The position numbers and the translations under genes are program-made. From Devriesea agamarum (GTDB lineage Bacteria > Actinomycetota > Actinomycetes > Actinomycetales > Dermabacteraceae): a DNA stretch of 64,000 nt. Below the pieces are notes generated by a model. That model was not told where the DNA came from and did not search any database. It saw only the letters and a list, made by a program, of their open reading frames with translations. The stretch covers positions 1,364,001 to 1,428,000 of the forward strand of contig NZ_LN849456.1 in assembly GCF_900070355.1 (NCBI RefSeq), written 5' to 3'. This document shows, piece by piece, positions 27,697 through 37,094 of this stretch (position 1 is its first letter; each line of letters begins with the position of its first letter).

Positions 27697-30111
27697 GTGG
27701 ACACCCGATCGGTCTTCAATGACGACGCGCTCAACGCGCTAGCCCACCCCACCGCAGAGGAGATTGCGTCTCTAGATGCATGGTGGCGGGCAAGCAATTA
27801 CCTGACTGTCGGCCAGATTTACCTCAAGTCAACGCCGCTCAACCCTCAGGAACTCACCAGCGAGGACATTAAGCCGCGTCTGCTCGGCCACTGGGGAACC
27901 TCACCGGGACTCGCGTTTATTTACGCGCACGCCTCGCGTCTTATCCGCGCCACCGGACAAGACATGGTCTACCTTGCTGGTCCCGGCCACGGCGGCCCTG
28001 CACTGGTCGGTGCCAGCTGGCTGGAAGGAAGCTATACGGAGAAGTTCCCTGAGGTCACCCAAGACCGTGAAGGCATGACGCGTCTTTTCCGACGGTTCTC
28101 AGCTCCCGGCGGTATCCCCTCCCATGTCTCGGTGACAACTCCGGGGTCGATTCACGAGGGCGGCGAACTCGGATACGTTCTGGTCCACGCCTTTGGGGCG
28201 GTATTCGACAACCCGGATCTGCTTGCACTGGCGGTGGTCGGCGACGGCGAAGCTGAAACCGCGCCGTTGGAAGGCTCGTGGAAGGGCATCAGCTTCCTGA
28301 ACCCGCAACGCGACGGGGCAGTTCTGCCCATCTTGCACTTAAACGGCGCCAAGATTGCAGGGCCCACCGTCCAAGGCCGCAAAGATCCTAAGGAGCTGCG
28401 CAAGCTGTACGAGGGCCATGGATACCGCGTTATCGAGGTTACCGGGCACGATCTGCCGGGGATGCACGAACGGTTTGCGCAGGCGTTAGCCGATGCGTAC
28501 GGTCAGATCCGAGACATTCAGGAACAGGCTCGCCACGGTGATTGGGACGGGACGCGGCCCGTTTGGCCCATGATTATTTTGCGGTCCCCGAAGGGCTGGA
28601 CTGGACCGCATGAAGTTGATGGGGTGCTGACCGAGGGCACCTGGCGTGCGCATCAGGTTCCGCTGTCCGGTGTCAAAGACAATGAAGCGCATCTTGAGAT
28701 TTTGCGCGAGTGGATGGCGTCCTACCGTCCGGACGAGCTATTCGATGCCGATGGACACCCCACGCCCATCGTATTGTCGGCGAATCCATCCGGGGACAAG
28801 CGCATGAGCGCAACCCCCTACGCCAACGGCGGGAAGATTCGCAAAGACCTGACCATGCCCAACTTCCGGGACTATGCGCTGGATGTGTCAGAGCCGGCGA
28901 CGGTGCGCGCCGAGTCCACGCGCACACTGGGCTCGATGATGCGGGATCTGTACCGGCTCAACCCTGAACGGTTCCGCCTGTTCTGCCCTGACGAAACAAA
29001 CTCCAATCGGCTCGGTGCGGTGTTTGAGGCCAGCGACCGCGCTTTCATGGAAAACGTTGTGCCCGAGGACGTCAAACTGTCTCACCAGGGCCGGGTGATG
29101 GAAGTTCTCAGCGAACATAACTGCCATGGCTGGCTGGAGGGGTACACCCTGACCGGCAGGCACGGCCTGTTTGCGTCGTACGAGGCCTTCGGCATGGTCA
29201 GTGCCTCCCAGACGATTCAGCACTGCAAGTGGCTGGAAGAAATGAACCATCTGGGATGGCGCAACAAAGTGCCCAGCTTGAACATCCTGCTGTCTTCGAC
29301 CTGCTGGCGCAATGACCACAATGGGTTTTCACACCAGGGCCCAGGCCTGATCCAAAATGTGATTAACCAGCGAAAAGACGTTGCCCGCCTGTATTTCCCG
29401 CCGGATGCCAACTGTCTTGCGTCTGTGGCAGATCACGCGTTCAGGTCCCACAACCGGGTGAACCTGATCGTTCAAGACAAACAGCCTCAACTGCAGTATC
29501 TCGATATTGATGCGGCGGCTCGACACTGTGAACGCGGCTTTGGAGTGTGGGATTGGGCCGGGAATGAGGACGGGTCCAAAGATCCGGACATCGTGCTCGC
29601 CTGCGCGGGCGATGTGGTGACTATGGAGACGGTTGCTGCCGCTCAGATCCTGCGCGAGAAACTCCCTAATTTCTCGGTACGGGTGGTGAACGTGGTGCGT
29701 TTGATGACGCTGTCTCGCCCCAAGGATCATCCCAATGGCATGAGCGAAGTGGACTTCCGCGAGACGTTCACCGACACCCAGGATGTCATTTTCTCCTTCC
29801 ACGGTTATCCGGGCGCCATCCATCAGCTGGTGCATGGCCGGCCGGATGCGGACCGCTTCCATGTGCGCGGTTTCATCGAGGAAGGCACGACCACGACCCC
29901 CTTCGACATGCTGGTGCGCAATCAAGCCGACCGGTACCACTTGGTTTTAGACGCGATTAACAATGCGTCGCGCCTGCCGCACGGCGCTGGCGAACTGGCG
30001 CGTTGGTGCGAGCGGAAGCTGGCCAAACATGAGCGCTATGTGGTCGAACATTTGCGTGACATGCCAGAGGTGAGGGACTGGCATTACACCCAGCCGATCG
30101 GCATGGACTGA
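27697..30111 (+). CDS. xfp: Xylulose-5-phosphate/fructose-6-phosphate phosphoketolase
   Basis: The 804-residue ThDP enzyme cleaves X5P and/or F6P with phosphate to acetyl-phosphate plus GAP or E4P. Motifs: WWRASNYLTVGQIYL, GPGHGGPALVGASWLEG, EGGELGYVL, VVGDGEAETAPLEGSW, HLNGAKIAGPT and PDETNSNRL. Length is typical. GTG start at 27697 has AAAGGAGA at 7 bases. The gene stands alone; the following pfl genes suggest a joint role in fermentative sugar breakdown. Whether it prefers X5P or F6P cannot be told here. Confidence 0.95.
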   Translation: MDTRSVFNDDALNALAHPTAEEIASLDAWWRASNYLTVGQIYLKSTPLNPQELTSEDIKPRLLGHWGTSPGLAFIYAHASRLIRATGQDMVYLAGPGHGGPALVGASWLEGSYTEKFPEVTQDREGMTRLFRRFSAPGGIPSHVSVTTPGSIHEGGELGYVLVHAFGAVFDNPDLLALAVVGDGEAETAPLEGSWKGISFLNPQRDGAVLPILHLNGAKIAGPTVQGRKDPKELRKLYEGHGYRVIEVTGHDLPGMHERFAQALADAYGQIRDIQEQARHGDWDGTRPVWPMIILRSPKGWTGPHEVDGVLTEGTWRAHQVPLSGVKDNEAHLEILREWMASYRPDELFDADGHPTPIVLSANPSGDKRMSATPYANGGKIRKDLTMPNFRDYALDVSEPATVRAESTRTLGSMMRDLYRLNPERFRLFCPDETNSNRLGAVFEASDRAFMENVVPEDVKLSHQGRVMEVLSEHNCHGWLEGYTLTGRHGLFASYEAFGMVSASQTIQHCKWLEEMNHLGWRNKVPSLNILLSSTCWRNDHNGFSHQGPGLIQNVINQRKDVARLYFPPDANCLASVADHAFRSHNRVNLIVQDKQPQLQYLDIDAAARHCERGFGVWDWAGNEDGSKDPDIVLACAGDVVTMETVAAAQILREKLPNFSVRVVNVVRLMTLSRPKDHPNGMSEVDFRETFTDTQDVIFSFHGYPGAIHQLVHGRPDADRFHVRGFIEEGTTTTPFDMLVRNQADRYHLVLDAINNASRLPHGAGELARWCERKLAKHERYVVEHLRDMPEVRDWHYTQPIGMD

Positions 30112-30120
30112 CGCCGGCCC

Positions 30121-30161
30121 GGGCATCGCGCATCGCCTTTTGTTTCCGGTGCGCGATGCCC
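30121..30161 (+). terminator. Hairpin after xfp
   Basis: A 12-bp perfect stem (30121-30132 and 30150-30161, GGGCATCGCGCA arm) with a 17-base T-rich loop begins 10 bases after the xfp stop. No T tract follows it. Confidence 0.6.
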
Positions 30162-30219
30162 ACCCGAACCGGGACCATCGTCCCGTCTCATATCCCGAGA
30201 ATTTTATTTACCCAGGTCA

Positions 30220-30234
30220 GAGGTCAGTGACCTC
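30220..30234. promoter_or_regulatory. Palindrome in the pflB upstream region
   Basis: GAGGTCA-G-TGACCTC is a perfect 7+1+7 inverted repeat, 146 bases before the pflB start. The spacing suits an operator for a dimeric regulator. No known regulator motif was matched with certainty. Confidence 0.35.
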
Positions 30235-30379
30235 GCCCACGTCAAGGACATCACACCAGACGAAACGCCTATTCGGTTTCTCTCTAAGGCACCCCGCCTA
30301 GGGTGGAAACCAAGGAGAGTCCCCCAGCGGCCAACAGCCACGGACCCTCCCCCGGCCGACATCACGGAAAGAGGCAGAT

Positions 30380-32503
30380 ATGACCATCCAGGCCACCGAA
30401 AAACCTGCTCAGGAACCCTCCGAAGCCCCCGGCGACTCCGCCTGGGAGGGCTTTGTCAGCGGCCCCTGGCAGGAAACTGTCGACGTACGCGACTTCATTC
30501 AGCGCAACTACACCCCGTACGAGGGCGACGCCTCCTTCCTCGCGGGTCCCACCGAGAAAACCCTCCGGGTATGGGACACCTTGGAGAAGGATTACCTGGC
30601 TAAGGAACGCGAACGCCGCGTCTACGACGTTGACACCAAAACTCCGGCTGACATCGACGCATTCCCCGCCGGTTACATCTGCGAGGACGACAACGTCATC
30701 GTCGGCCTTCAGACCGATGTTCCGCTCAAGCGCGCCATGATGCCCAATGGCGGCTGGCGCATGGTCGAGACCGCCATCAAAGAGGCGGGCAAAGAACCCG
30801 ACCCCGAGGTGAAGAAAATCTTCACCCAGTACCGCAAGACCCACAACGACGCGGTGTTCGATATCTACACCCCGCGCATCCGCGCCGCTCGGTCCTCCCA
30901 CATCATCACCGGTCTTCCGGATGCCTACGGTCGTGGCCGCATCATTGGTGACTACCGCCGCGTGGCACTGTACGGGGTCGATGCCCTGATCGAAGCCAAG
31001 ATGCGCGATAAGGATGCGGTCGCCGACAAGCCGTTCACTGAGCACTGGGCCCGCTACCGCGAAGAGCACAGCGAGCAGATTAAGGCTCTGAAGAAGCTGA
31101 TCCACCTCGGCGACATGTACGGCTTTGATCTTCGCCGCCCGGCCCGTGACTCCAAAGAGGCCGTGCAGTGGACCTACCTCGCCTACCTCGCATCGGTGAA
31201 GTCGCAGGACGGCGCGGCCATGTCGATCGGTCGTCTCTCGGCCTTCCTGGACATCTACTTCGAGCGGGATCTGGCCGCTGGCAAGATCACCGAGTCTGAC
31301 GCTCAGGAAATCATTGATGCGCTGGTGATCAAGCTGCGCATCGTCCGCTTCCTGCGCACCATCGACTACGACCAGATCTTCTCCGGTGACCCGTACTGGG
31401 CAACCTGGTCAGACGCTGGCTTCAGCGAGGACGGACGTTCCCAGGTCACCAAGACTTCGTTCCGTCTCCTGCAGACCCTGCGCAACCTTGGCCCGGCCCC
31501 GGAACCGAACATCACCATTTTCTGGGATCCGGCGCTGCCTAACGGCTACAAGGAATTCTGCTCCGCTATCTCAATTGAGACCTCCTCGGTCCAGTACGAG
31601 TCGGACGCTCAGATCCGCGAGCACTGGGGCGACGACGCGGCTATTGCCTGCTGTGTGTCCCCGATGAAGGTCGGCAAGCAGATGCAGTTCTTCGGTGCCC
31701 GCGTCAATGCGGCGAAGTCGCTTCTGTACGCGATTAACGGTGGCCGCGACGAGATGAGCGGCAAGCTGATCGTGCCGGGTCACAAGGGTGTTGAGGGCGA
31801 CGGACCGCTCGACTTCGACGATGTGTGGCACAAGTACGAGGAGATGCTGGACTGGGTGGTCGGCACCTATGTTGAGGCGTTGAACATCATCCACTACTGC
31901 CACGACCGCTACGCCTACGAGTCCATCGAGATGGCTCTGCACGACTCGGACATCATCCGCACGATGGGTTGCGGTATCGCAGGTCTGTCCATCGTGGCGG
32001 ACTCGCTGTCCGCTATTAAGTACGCCAAGGTGACCCCGGTTCGCGATGAGACCGGCCTGGTGGTCGACTACGTCACCGAGGGAGACTTCCCGGTTTACGG
32101 TAACGACGACGACCGTGCGGATGACATTGCCGCCACCGTGGTGCACACCGTGATGAGCAAGATCAAGGCCATCCCGATGTACCGCGATGCCATTCCGACT
32201 CAGTCGGTGCTGACCATCACCTCGAACGTGGTGTACGGCAAGGCCACCGGTTCCTTCCCCTCCGGTCACAAGAAGGGCACCCCGTTTGCTCCGGGCGCAA
32301 ACCCGGAAAACGGTATGGACAGCCACGGCATGGTTGCCTCCATGCTGAGCGTGGGCAAGCTCGACTACAACGATGCGTTGGACGGCATTTCGCTGACCAA
32401 CACCATCACCCCGTCGGGTCTCGGCCGCAGTAAGGAAGAACAGGTCAAGAACCTGGTCGGTATCCTCGATTCCGGATTTATCATCGACGAACCGGTGAAC
32501 TAA
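30380..32503 (+). CDS. pflB: Pyruvate formate-lyase catalytic subunit lacking the glycyl-radical domain
   Basis: The 707-residue protein matches formate C-acetyltransferase, which converts pyruvate and CoA to acetyl-CoA and formate. The catalytic Cys pair is Cys424-Cys425 in AIACCVSPM, and the glycyl-radical-enzyme barrel is complete. However, it ends at [14 protein letters not shown], before the C-terminal segment that in ordinary PFL (about 760 residues) carries the RVSGYAV radical-glycine loop. That segment is encoded by the next gene. There is a clear ribosome-binding site (GAAAGAGG) and a natural TAA stop. The activase gene pflA is 2.5 kb downstream. Confidence 0.95.
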   Translation: MTIQATEKPAQEPSEAPGDSAWEGFVSGPWQETVDVRDFIQRNYTPYEGDASFLAGPTEKTLRVWDTLEKDYLAKERERRVYDVDTKTPADIDAFPAGYICEDDNVIVGLQTDVPLKRAMMPNGGWRMVETAIKEAGKEPDPEVKKIFTQYRKTHNDAVFDIYTPRIRAARSSHIITGLPDAYGRGRIIGDYRRVALYGVDALIEAKMRDKDAVADKPFTEHWARYREEHSEQIKALKKLIHLGDMYGFDLRRPARDSKEAVQWTYLAYLASVKSQDGAAMSIGRLSAFLDIYFERDLAAGKITESDAQEIIDALVIKLRIVRFLRTIDYDQIFSGDPYWATWSDAGFSEDGRSQVTKTSFRLLQTLRNLGPAPEPNITIFWDPALPNGYKEFCSAISIETSSVQYESDAQIREHWGDDAAIACCVSPMKVGKQMQFFGARVNAAKSLLYAINGGRDEMSGKLIVPGHKGVEGDGPLDFDDVWHKYEEMLDWVVGTYVEALNIIHYCHDRYAYESIEMALHDSDIIRTMGCGIAGLSIVADSLSAIKYAKVTPVRDETGLVVDYVTEGDFPVYGNDDDRADDIAATVVHTVMSKIKAIPMYRDAIPTQSVLTITSNVVYGKATGSFPSGHKKGTPFAPGANPENGMDSHGMVASMLSVGKLDYNDALDGISLTNTITPSGLGRSKEEQVKNLVGILDSGFIIDEPVN

Positions 32504-32564
32504 CCGTCCAGGGGCTTTATCCCACAACCACGGCCCCCGGGCCACTGCCACAAAGGAGAAAGAA

Positions 32565-32816
32565 ATGTCAGTCAAGACTTTCGATGAGCGCATGGCCGAT
32601 ATGAAGGCGAAGCGTTCGGAGAGCAATAGCGACTCCGGCCTGTACCACGCCAACATCAACGTTCTGGAGCAGTCCACGCTGGAGGACGCCATGGAGCACC
32701 CCGAGAAGTACCCGAACCTCACCGTTCGCGTCTCGGGTTACGCGGTGAACTTCGTGAAGCTTACCCGTGAGCAGCAGCTCGACGTTCTGCACCGTACCTT
32801 CCACCAGAACGCCTGA
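32565..32816 (+). CDS. Separate glycyl-radical domain protein (GrcA-like PFL fragment)
   Basis: The 83-residue protein is equivalent to the PFL C-terminus: [23 protein letters not shown] with radical Gly58, then [16 protein letters not shown]. Residues 1-24 are a new charged N-terminus ([15 protein letters not shown]). It has its own AAAGGAGA site and starts 62 bases after pflB. Because pflB here has no radical domain of its own, this protein is probably required for PFL activity, unlike E. coli GrcA, which rescues an oxygen-damaged full-length enzyme. It must dock in trans and be activated by PflA. Confidence 0.92.
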   Translation: MSVKTFDERMADMKAKRSESNSDSGLYHANINVLEQSTLEDAMEHPEKYPNLTVRVSGYAVNFVKLTREQQLDVLHRTFHQNA

Positions 32817-32823
32817 TTCTGAC

Positions 32824-32868
32824 CGGTTCACCTCCCGCTAGCGATCGTCGCTATCGGGAGGTGAACCG
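32824..32868 (+). terminator. Long hairpin after the glycyl-radical gene
   Basis: Arms 32824-32844 and 32848-32868 pair over 21 positions with one mismatch and a 3-base loop. On the plus strand it is followed by A6 rather than T, so it would end or protect the pfl transcript by structure alone. Confidence 0.6.
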
Positions 32869-32913
32869 AAAAAACAGCGGCCCGGCACATGATGACCATG
32901 TGCCGGGCCGCTG
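32869..32913 (-). terminator. Intrinsic terminator for the permease gene
   Basis: A perfect 17-bp hairpin (32875-32891 with 32897-32913) is followed on the minus strand by T6 (complement of 32869-32874). This is a textbook terminator for transcription coming leftward from the purine permease. It may also act on the pfl transcript. Confidence 0.75.
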
Positions 32914-33122
32914 TCATGCGCGATTCACCCGTGCAAAGGTATGTGCCCTGGTGGCGAAGAGATATGTGCCGCAGCGAGCAGGTTCACTCCAGGGCAACAG
33001 CTCTCAGCAACCTAGCCGCAGTCGTCCTGATAACACTCGGTGCACCATGAACGCTCAGTGCGCCATGAACACTCGATATGCCATGAGACGACAGTGACCA
33101 CGCCATACGGTGATGCCGCCGG

Positions 33123-34646
33123 TTAGCTCACTGCGGCGGTGATCGGGCCGATCGCGAAGTAAGCGACGAACGCAGCCGCTACCACCCACATCAGTGGATG
33201 GATAGTGCGAGCTTTACCCGCCATCGCATGCGTGACCACCCAAGCGATGAAGCCGACCCCAATCCCGTTGGAAATCGAATAGGTGAAGGGCATGACCACG
33301 ATGGTGAGAAACGCCGGTAGCGCAATCTCGAAACGGTGCAGATCAATCTGGGTAATCTGCGAGACCATCAGCGCACCGACCACCACCAGAACCGGCGCCG
33401 CCGCCTCGATCGGCACGATCTGATACAGAGGCGTTAAGAACATGGCGCCCAAGAACAGCAGACCCGTCACGATATTGGCGAGTCCAGTGCGGGCACCGTC
33501 GGCAATACCCGATGCGGAGTCGATGTACACGGTGTTTGACGAGGAACTGACGCCGCCGCCGACAATTGCACCCACGCCTTCGACCACGAGCGCACGCTTC
33601 ATATTCGGAAGGTTGCCGTGGCTGTCAGCAAGCTTGGCTTGCCGGCCCAGGCCAGTCATGGTTCCCATGGCGTCGAAGAAGTTGGCCAACACCAGCGTAA
33701 ACACGAGCAGTGAGGCGGTCAGGGCACCGACGTTAGCGAACGCACCAAAAAGGTTAACTTGCCCGACCAGCGAGAGATCGGGCAGACCTCCGATAGAGGA
33801 GGGAAGGGTCGGCACTGCCAGCGCCCAACCCGACGGATTAGGTTTACCGTCCACGAACGACGGTCCGGCATGGGTGAGGGCCTGCACCACAATCGCGATG
33901 ACCGTGGTCGAGAAAATGCCGAGGAACAGTGCTCCGCGCACGTTTTTCACCATCAAGGTTGCGCAGATGACCAATCCGATCACGAACACGAACGTCGGCC
34001 ACGAGGCGATAGATCCGTCGATGCCAAGGCCCACCGGAACAGTGGTTTGTGCCGCGTCGGGAAGGCGCCGCACAAAACCCGCATCGACCAATCCGATAAA
34101 GGCGATGAATAGACCGATCCCCACCGAGATCGCAGCTTTGAGATCGTGCGGAATTGCATGGAACACGGCGGTACGAAACCCGGTCAGTGCAAGCAGCACG
34201 ATAATGATGCCGTCGAGCACCACCAGGCCCATGGCTTCGGGCCAGGTGAGCCCCTCCACTTTGACCAGCGTGACCGCTACCAGGGTGTTAATTCCAAGCC
34301 CGGTCGCGATACCGAAGGGGTATTTAGCTACCAAACCAAACATGATGGTCATCACGCCTGCGGCGAGTGCGGTTACCGCAGCGACCTGGTTGGGGGCGAG
34401 TTCGGTGCCATTGCGGTCGGCAATGCCGCCCAGGATCAGCGGGTTCAGCACGATGATGTAGGCCATCGCGAAGAAGGTGACCAGACCGCCCCTCAGTTCA
34501 CGCGGGATGGTCGAACCGCGGGAGCTGATGTGGAAGAAACGGTCGAGAGCACCCGCAGTACGACCCGGGGTCTTTGGTCCAGGTGGGGATGAGGAGTGAG
34601 GGGATGTGTTCGGCGCGAGATCCGAGGTGGAGGGGACGTGCGACAC
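33123..34646 (-). CDS. NCS2-family purine permease (AzgA/PbuG type)
   Basis: The 507-residue polytopic protein has ELRGGLVTFFAMAYIIVLNP at the first helix, GLGINTLVAVTLV, and later VEGVGAIVGGGVSSSSNTVYIDSASGIADGARTG, of which SSSNTVYIDSASG is the diagnostic part of guanine/hypoxanthine/adenine permeases. Transport is proton-driven. The start is GTG at 34646 with GAAAGGTG upstream. A Pro/Ser-rich 40-residue cytosolic N-tail precedes the first helix. It is divergent from pflA. Confidence 0.92.
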   Translation of the reverse strand: MSHVPSTSDLAPNTSPHSSSPPGPKTPGRTAGALDRFFHISSRGSTIPRELRGGLVTFFAMAYIIVLNPLILGGIADRNGTELAPNQVAAVTALAAGVMTIMFGLVAKYPFGIATGLGINTLVAVTLVKVEGLTWPEAMGLVVLDGIIIVLLALTGFRTAVFHAIPHDLKAAISVGIGLFIAFIGLVDAGFVRRLPDAAQTTVPVGLGIDGSIASWPTFVFVIGLVICATLMVKNVRGALFLGIFSTTVIAIVVQALTHAGPSFVDGKPNPSGWALAVPTLPSSIGGLPDLSLVGQVNLFGAFANVGALTASLLVFTLVLANFFDAMGTMTGLGRQAKLADSHGNLPNMKRALVVEGVGAIVGGGVSSSSNTVYIDSASGIADGARTGLANIVTGLLFLGAMFLTPLYQIVPIEAAAPVLVVVGALMVSQITQIDLHRFEIALPAFLTIVVMPFTYSISNGIGVGFIAWVVTHAMAGKARTIHPLMWVVAAAFVAYFAIGPITAAVS

Positions 34647-34966
34647 TGTGCACCTTTCGGGAACGTCACATCAGCCCGGACGATCTCCGGGCCCCTCGCA
34701 GCGGGGCCCACAATCGCTGGGGAGACATGCGGAGATGGCCGGCCATGTGGCCGCCCGTGGACATCTGACCTTAGGGTAAGTGAGGTTTGCGATCCTCGCG
34801 ACATCGCAGCGGCGGGTGACCTATAACAATGACGGAACTCACCTAGATCAGGACCCCATCGGGACTTTCTCAACGCCCGTTTTACCTGCAAAAACGCTAG
34901 GCTGGAGGAGATGTGATCCCGCGGATCGCGGCGGTCAGTGTCCACCAGGAACGGGAGGTCCCTGCC
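34647..34966. other. Divergent region permease / pflA
   Basis: The 320 bases are a promoter-bearing spacer for two divergent genes. GGGAGG at 34953-34958 is the pflA ribosome-binding site. No riboswitch or convincing FNR/CRP palindrome was recognised. Confidence 0.4.
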
Positions 34967-35884
34967 ATGAGCGCACCAGCGACGAGTGCATCGACCAATG
35001 CCATGCACGATGGAACCGCAGGCGTTTATCGCCCCGCGCCGGTGAGCGTTCCTGTCCCCCGGGTCCGCGGCGCAGCGGCTGGTATCGGTACCACGACGAC
35101 GGACGCCCACTTAGCCACGGACAACCGCTCCGAGCGTTTCCGGCTGGTCCGCGAGGGGAAAGTCGCAGCCATTCACTCGTGGGAACTTGTCACTGCGGTG
35201 GATGGCCCCGGCACCCGTATGACTCTTTTCCTGTCGGGCTGCCCGCTGCGCTGCGTGTACTGCCACAACCCCGACACCTTGCAGGCTAAGGACGGTTCCA
35301 ACCAGTCTTTGGAGGACGTGCTCGCACGGATTGCACGCTACCGCAAAGTGTTCCGCGCCACCGGTGGCGGCATTACGATCTCCGGCGGCGAACCCCTATT
35401 CCAGGCTCCGTTTGTCAAAAACGTATTGCGCGCATGCCAGGAGATGGGCGTACACACCGCGATTGACACCTCCGGTTTCCTGGGAGCCAAGTGCGATGAC
35501 GACATGATCGACGATATCGATCTGGTGTTGCTGGACGTGAAATCGGGAATCCCGGAGACTTACCACAAAGTCACCGGCCAAGAGCTGGCTCCGACCATCG
35601 CCTTTGGCGACCGGTTAGCAGCGAAGAACAAGCGCATCTGGATTCGTTTCGTGCTGGTGCCCGGTTGGACTGATGCACCGGAGAATATTGAGGCCGTCGC
35701 AGATATCGTCACTCGGTGGAAGAGCGTGGATCGCGTTGAGGTGCTGCCTTTCCACAACATGGGTAAAGACAAATGGGAAGCGCTCGGTATGGATTACCAG
35801 CTGGAGGACACCACACCCCCGTCGTTTGAAGCTATCAACGACGCGCGCGAGCGCTTCCGCCGTCGCGGTTTGACGGTGTTCTAA
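34967..35884 (+). CDS. pflA: Pyruvate formate-lyase activating enzyme
   Basis: The 305-residue radical SAM protein has the cluster motif SGCPLRCVYCHNP (CxxxCxxC), TGGGITISGGEPL for SAM binding, and the PflA C-terminus VEVLPFHNMGKDKWEALG. It abstracts hydrogen from the radical glycine of PFL; here the target must be Gly58 of the separate 83-residue protein. An extra N-terminal segment of about 60 residues, Ala/Pro-rich, precedes the usual start of the family. ATG at 34967 has GGGAGG at 8 bases and is chosen over GTG 34913. Confidence 0.93.
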   Translation: MSAPATSASTNAMHDGTAGVYRPAPVSVPVPRVRGAAAGIGTTTTDAHLATDNRSERFRLVREGKVAAIHSWELVTAVDGPGTRMTLFLSGCPLRCVYCHNPDTLQAKDGSNQSLEDVLARIARYRKVFRATGGGITISGGEPLFQAPFVKNVLRACQEMGVHTAIDTSGFLGAKCDDDMIDDIDLVLLDVKSGIPETYHKVTGQELAPTIAFGDRLAAKNKRIWIRFVLVPGWTDAPENIEAVADIVTRWKSVDRVEVLPFHNMGKDKWEALGMDYQLEDTTPPSFEAINDARERFRRRGLTVF

Positions 35885-36138
35885 ACCGGTTTCGCGCCGA
35901 TACCTGACAAGGCGCACCGTAGAGTCGCGTATATCCATCGCGACCGGGTACTCGCGTCTATCCGCGCGATACCGCAGCGACCGCATATACGCCGTCACGA
36001 CCGGACTGTAGTCCAGCCATCATGGCCTGGCCCGCATCCTTGCGGGCATGGCTCACCCGGCGTCAACGCAACCTGAGAAGGCTCAGTTTTGTCACCGAGC
36101 CTCCAGCTTTTCCCTTGCTATCTCGGTACGGTAGATCA

Positions 36139-36987
36139 ATGAATCCCTCGCAGGCCCAGCCTCATCTCGACGATAACCGCCGCCATCCTTGGACGCGATT
36201 CGTCGCGCTCGGGGACTCCTTTACCGAAGGGATTGGCGATCCCATGCCGGACGCCCCTGGAGGTCATCGCGGGTGGGCAGACCGTGTCGCCGAGGAACTG
36301 AGTCACGACACCCCTGACTTCGCCTATGCCAATCTCGCGATCCGGGGTCGGTTGTATAAGGACATCGTCGCCGAGCAGGTCGAACCCGCAATTGCGCTCA
36401 AGCCCGATTTAATTTCGTTCTTCGCCGGGGGAAACGATGTCATCAGACGGGGCGATCCGGATCGCATCGCACATGATCTAGACGATGCCATCGGACGCCT
36501 GGCCGCGACCGGCGCATCGATTATTTTGTGGACCGGTCCGGACATTGGCACTACGCCTGTGCTGAACCTAATTCGCGGCCGGGTCGCGATTTACAACGAA
36601 AACATGCGCACCATCGCCAAACGGTACGGTACCTACGTGGTGGACCTATGGTCGATGCACAATCTGGCGGCAGACCCCATGTGGGCGGATGATCGCCTTC
36701 ATTTCTCTCCGCTGGGGCATCACACCATCGCGATTGAAGTGCTCAACACTCTCGGGGTGGAGCACTCGCTTCATCCGCATGAGGTGCGTTCTCTGCCACC
36801 AAAGACCTGGCGCGAAGCGCGCGCTGAAGACCTTGTGTGGGCCCGCACTCACCTCGCTCCATGGATGATGCGCCGTCTGCGCGGTCAGTCCTCGGGCGAT
36901 GCGGTGCGACCCAAGCGACCGGTCGCAGGGCCGGTATTCGGTGCGCCGATGCCTCCCGGGTCCGCGAGCTTCGAGCACGAGGACTGA
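36139..36987 (+). CDS. SGNH/GDSL-family hydrolase
   Basis: The 282-residue protein has block I FVALGDSFTEGIGDP with the catalytic Ser, block III FFAGGNDV, and the C-terminal DDRLHFSPLGH with catalytic Asp and His. It is an esterase/lipase-type hydrolase. No signal peptide is seen. A longer frame begins at ATG 36022 (adding 39 residues), but those residues are Arg-rich and unlike the family. Neither start has a good ribosome-binding site. Substrate unknown. Confidence 0.85.
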   Translation: MNPSQAQPHLDDNRRHPWTRFVALGDSFTEGIGDPMPDAPGGHRGWADRVAEELSHDTPDFAYANLAIRGRLYKDIVAEQVEPAIALKPDLISFFAGGNDVIRRGDPDRIAHDLDDAIGRLAATGASIILWTGPDIGTTPVLNLIRGRVAIYNENMRTIAKRYGTYVVDLWSMHNLAADPMWADDRLHFSPLGHHTIAIEVLNTLGVEHSLHPHEVRSLPPKTWREARAEDLVWARTHLAPWMMRRLRGQSSGDAVRPKRPVAGPVFGAPMPPGSASFEHED

Positions 36988-37094
36988 TCGCTCTAATGTG
37001 AGGTCTTCAAACGTCTTAGCGTAAGTCCTGCTCACGGGTGACCTTTCATGTTTATAGTGGAGTGTTCACCATTCCCCCTAGATCAGGATTTGAT

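Larger units (their letters stand above)
32817..33122. other. Convergent intergenic region with two large hairpins
   Basis: The gap between the pfl genes and the reverse-strand permease contains the two hairpins listed separately (32824-32913). Nothing gene-like was seen in 32914-33122. Confidence 0.6.

Noticed and set aside
31571-32722. 383-codon reverse frame across pflB
   Set aside because: Shadow of the high-GC pflB and radical-domain coding frames.
33442-34461. 339-codon forward frame across the purine permease
   Set aside because: Antisense shadow; the reverse frame has clear transporter motifs.
34842-37088. Shared 12-mer CCTAGATCAGGA upstream of pflA (34842) and of the LppM-like gene (37077)
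   Set aside because: Matches of this length are expected by chance in a 64-kb window; no dyad symmetry beyond the central GATC.
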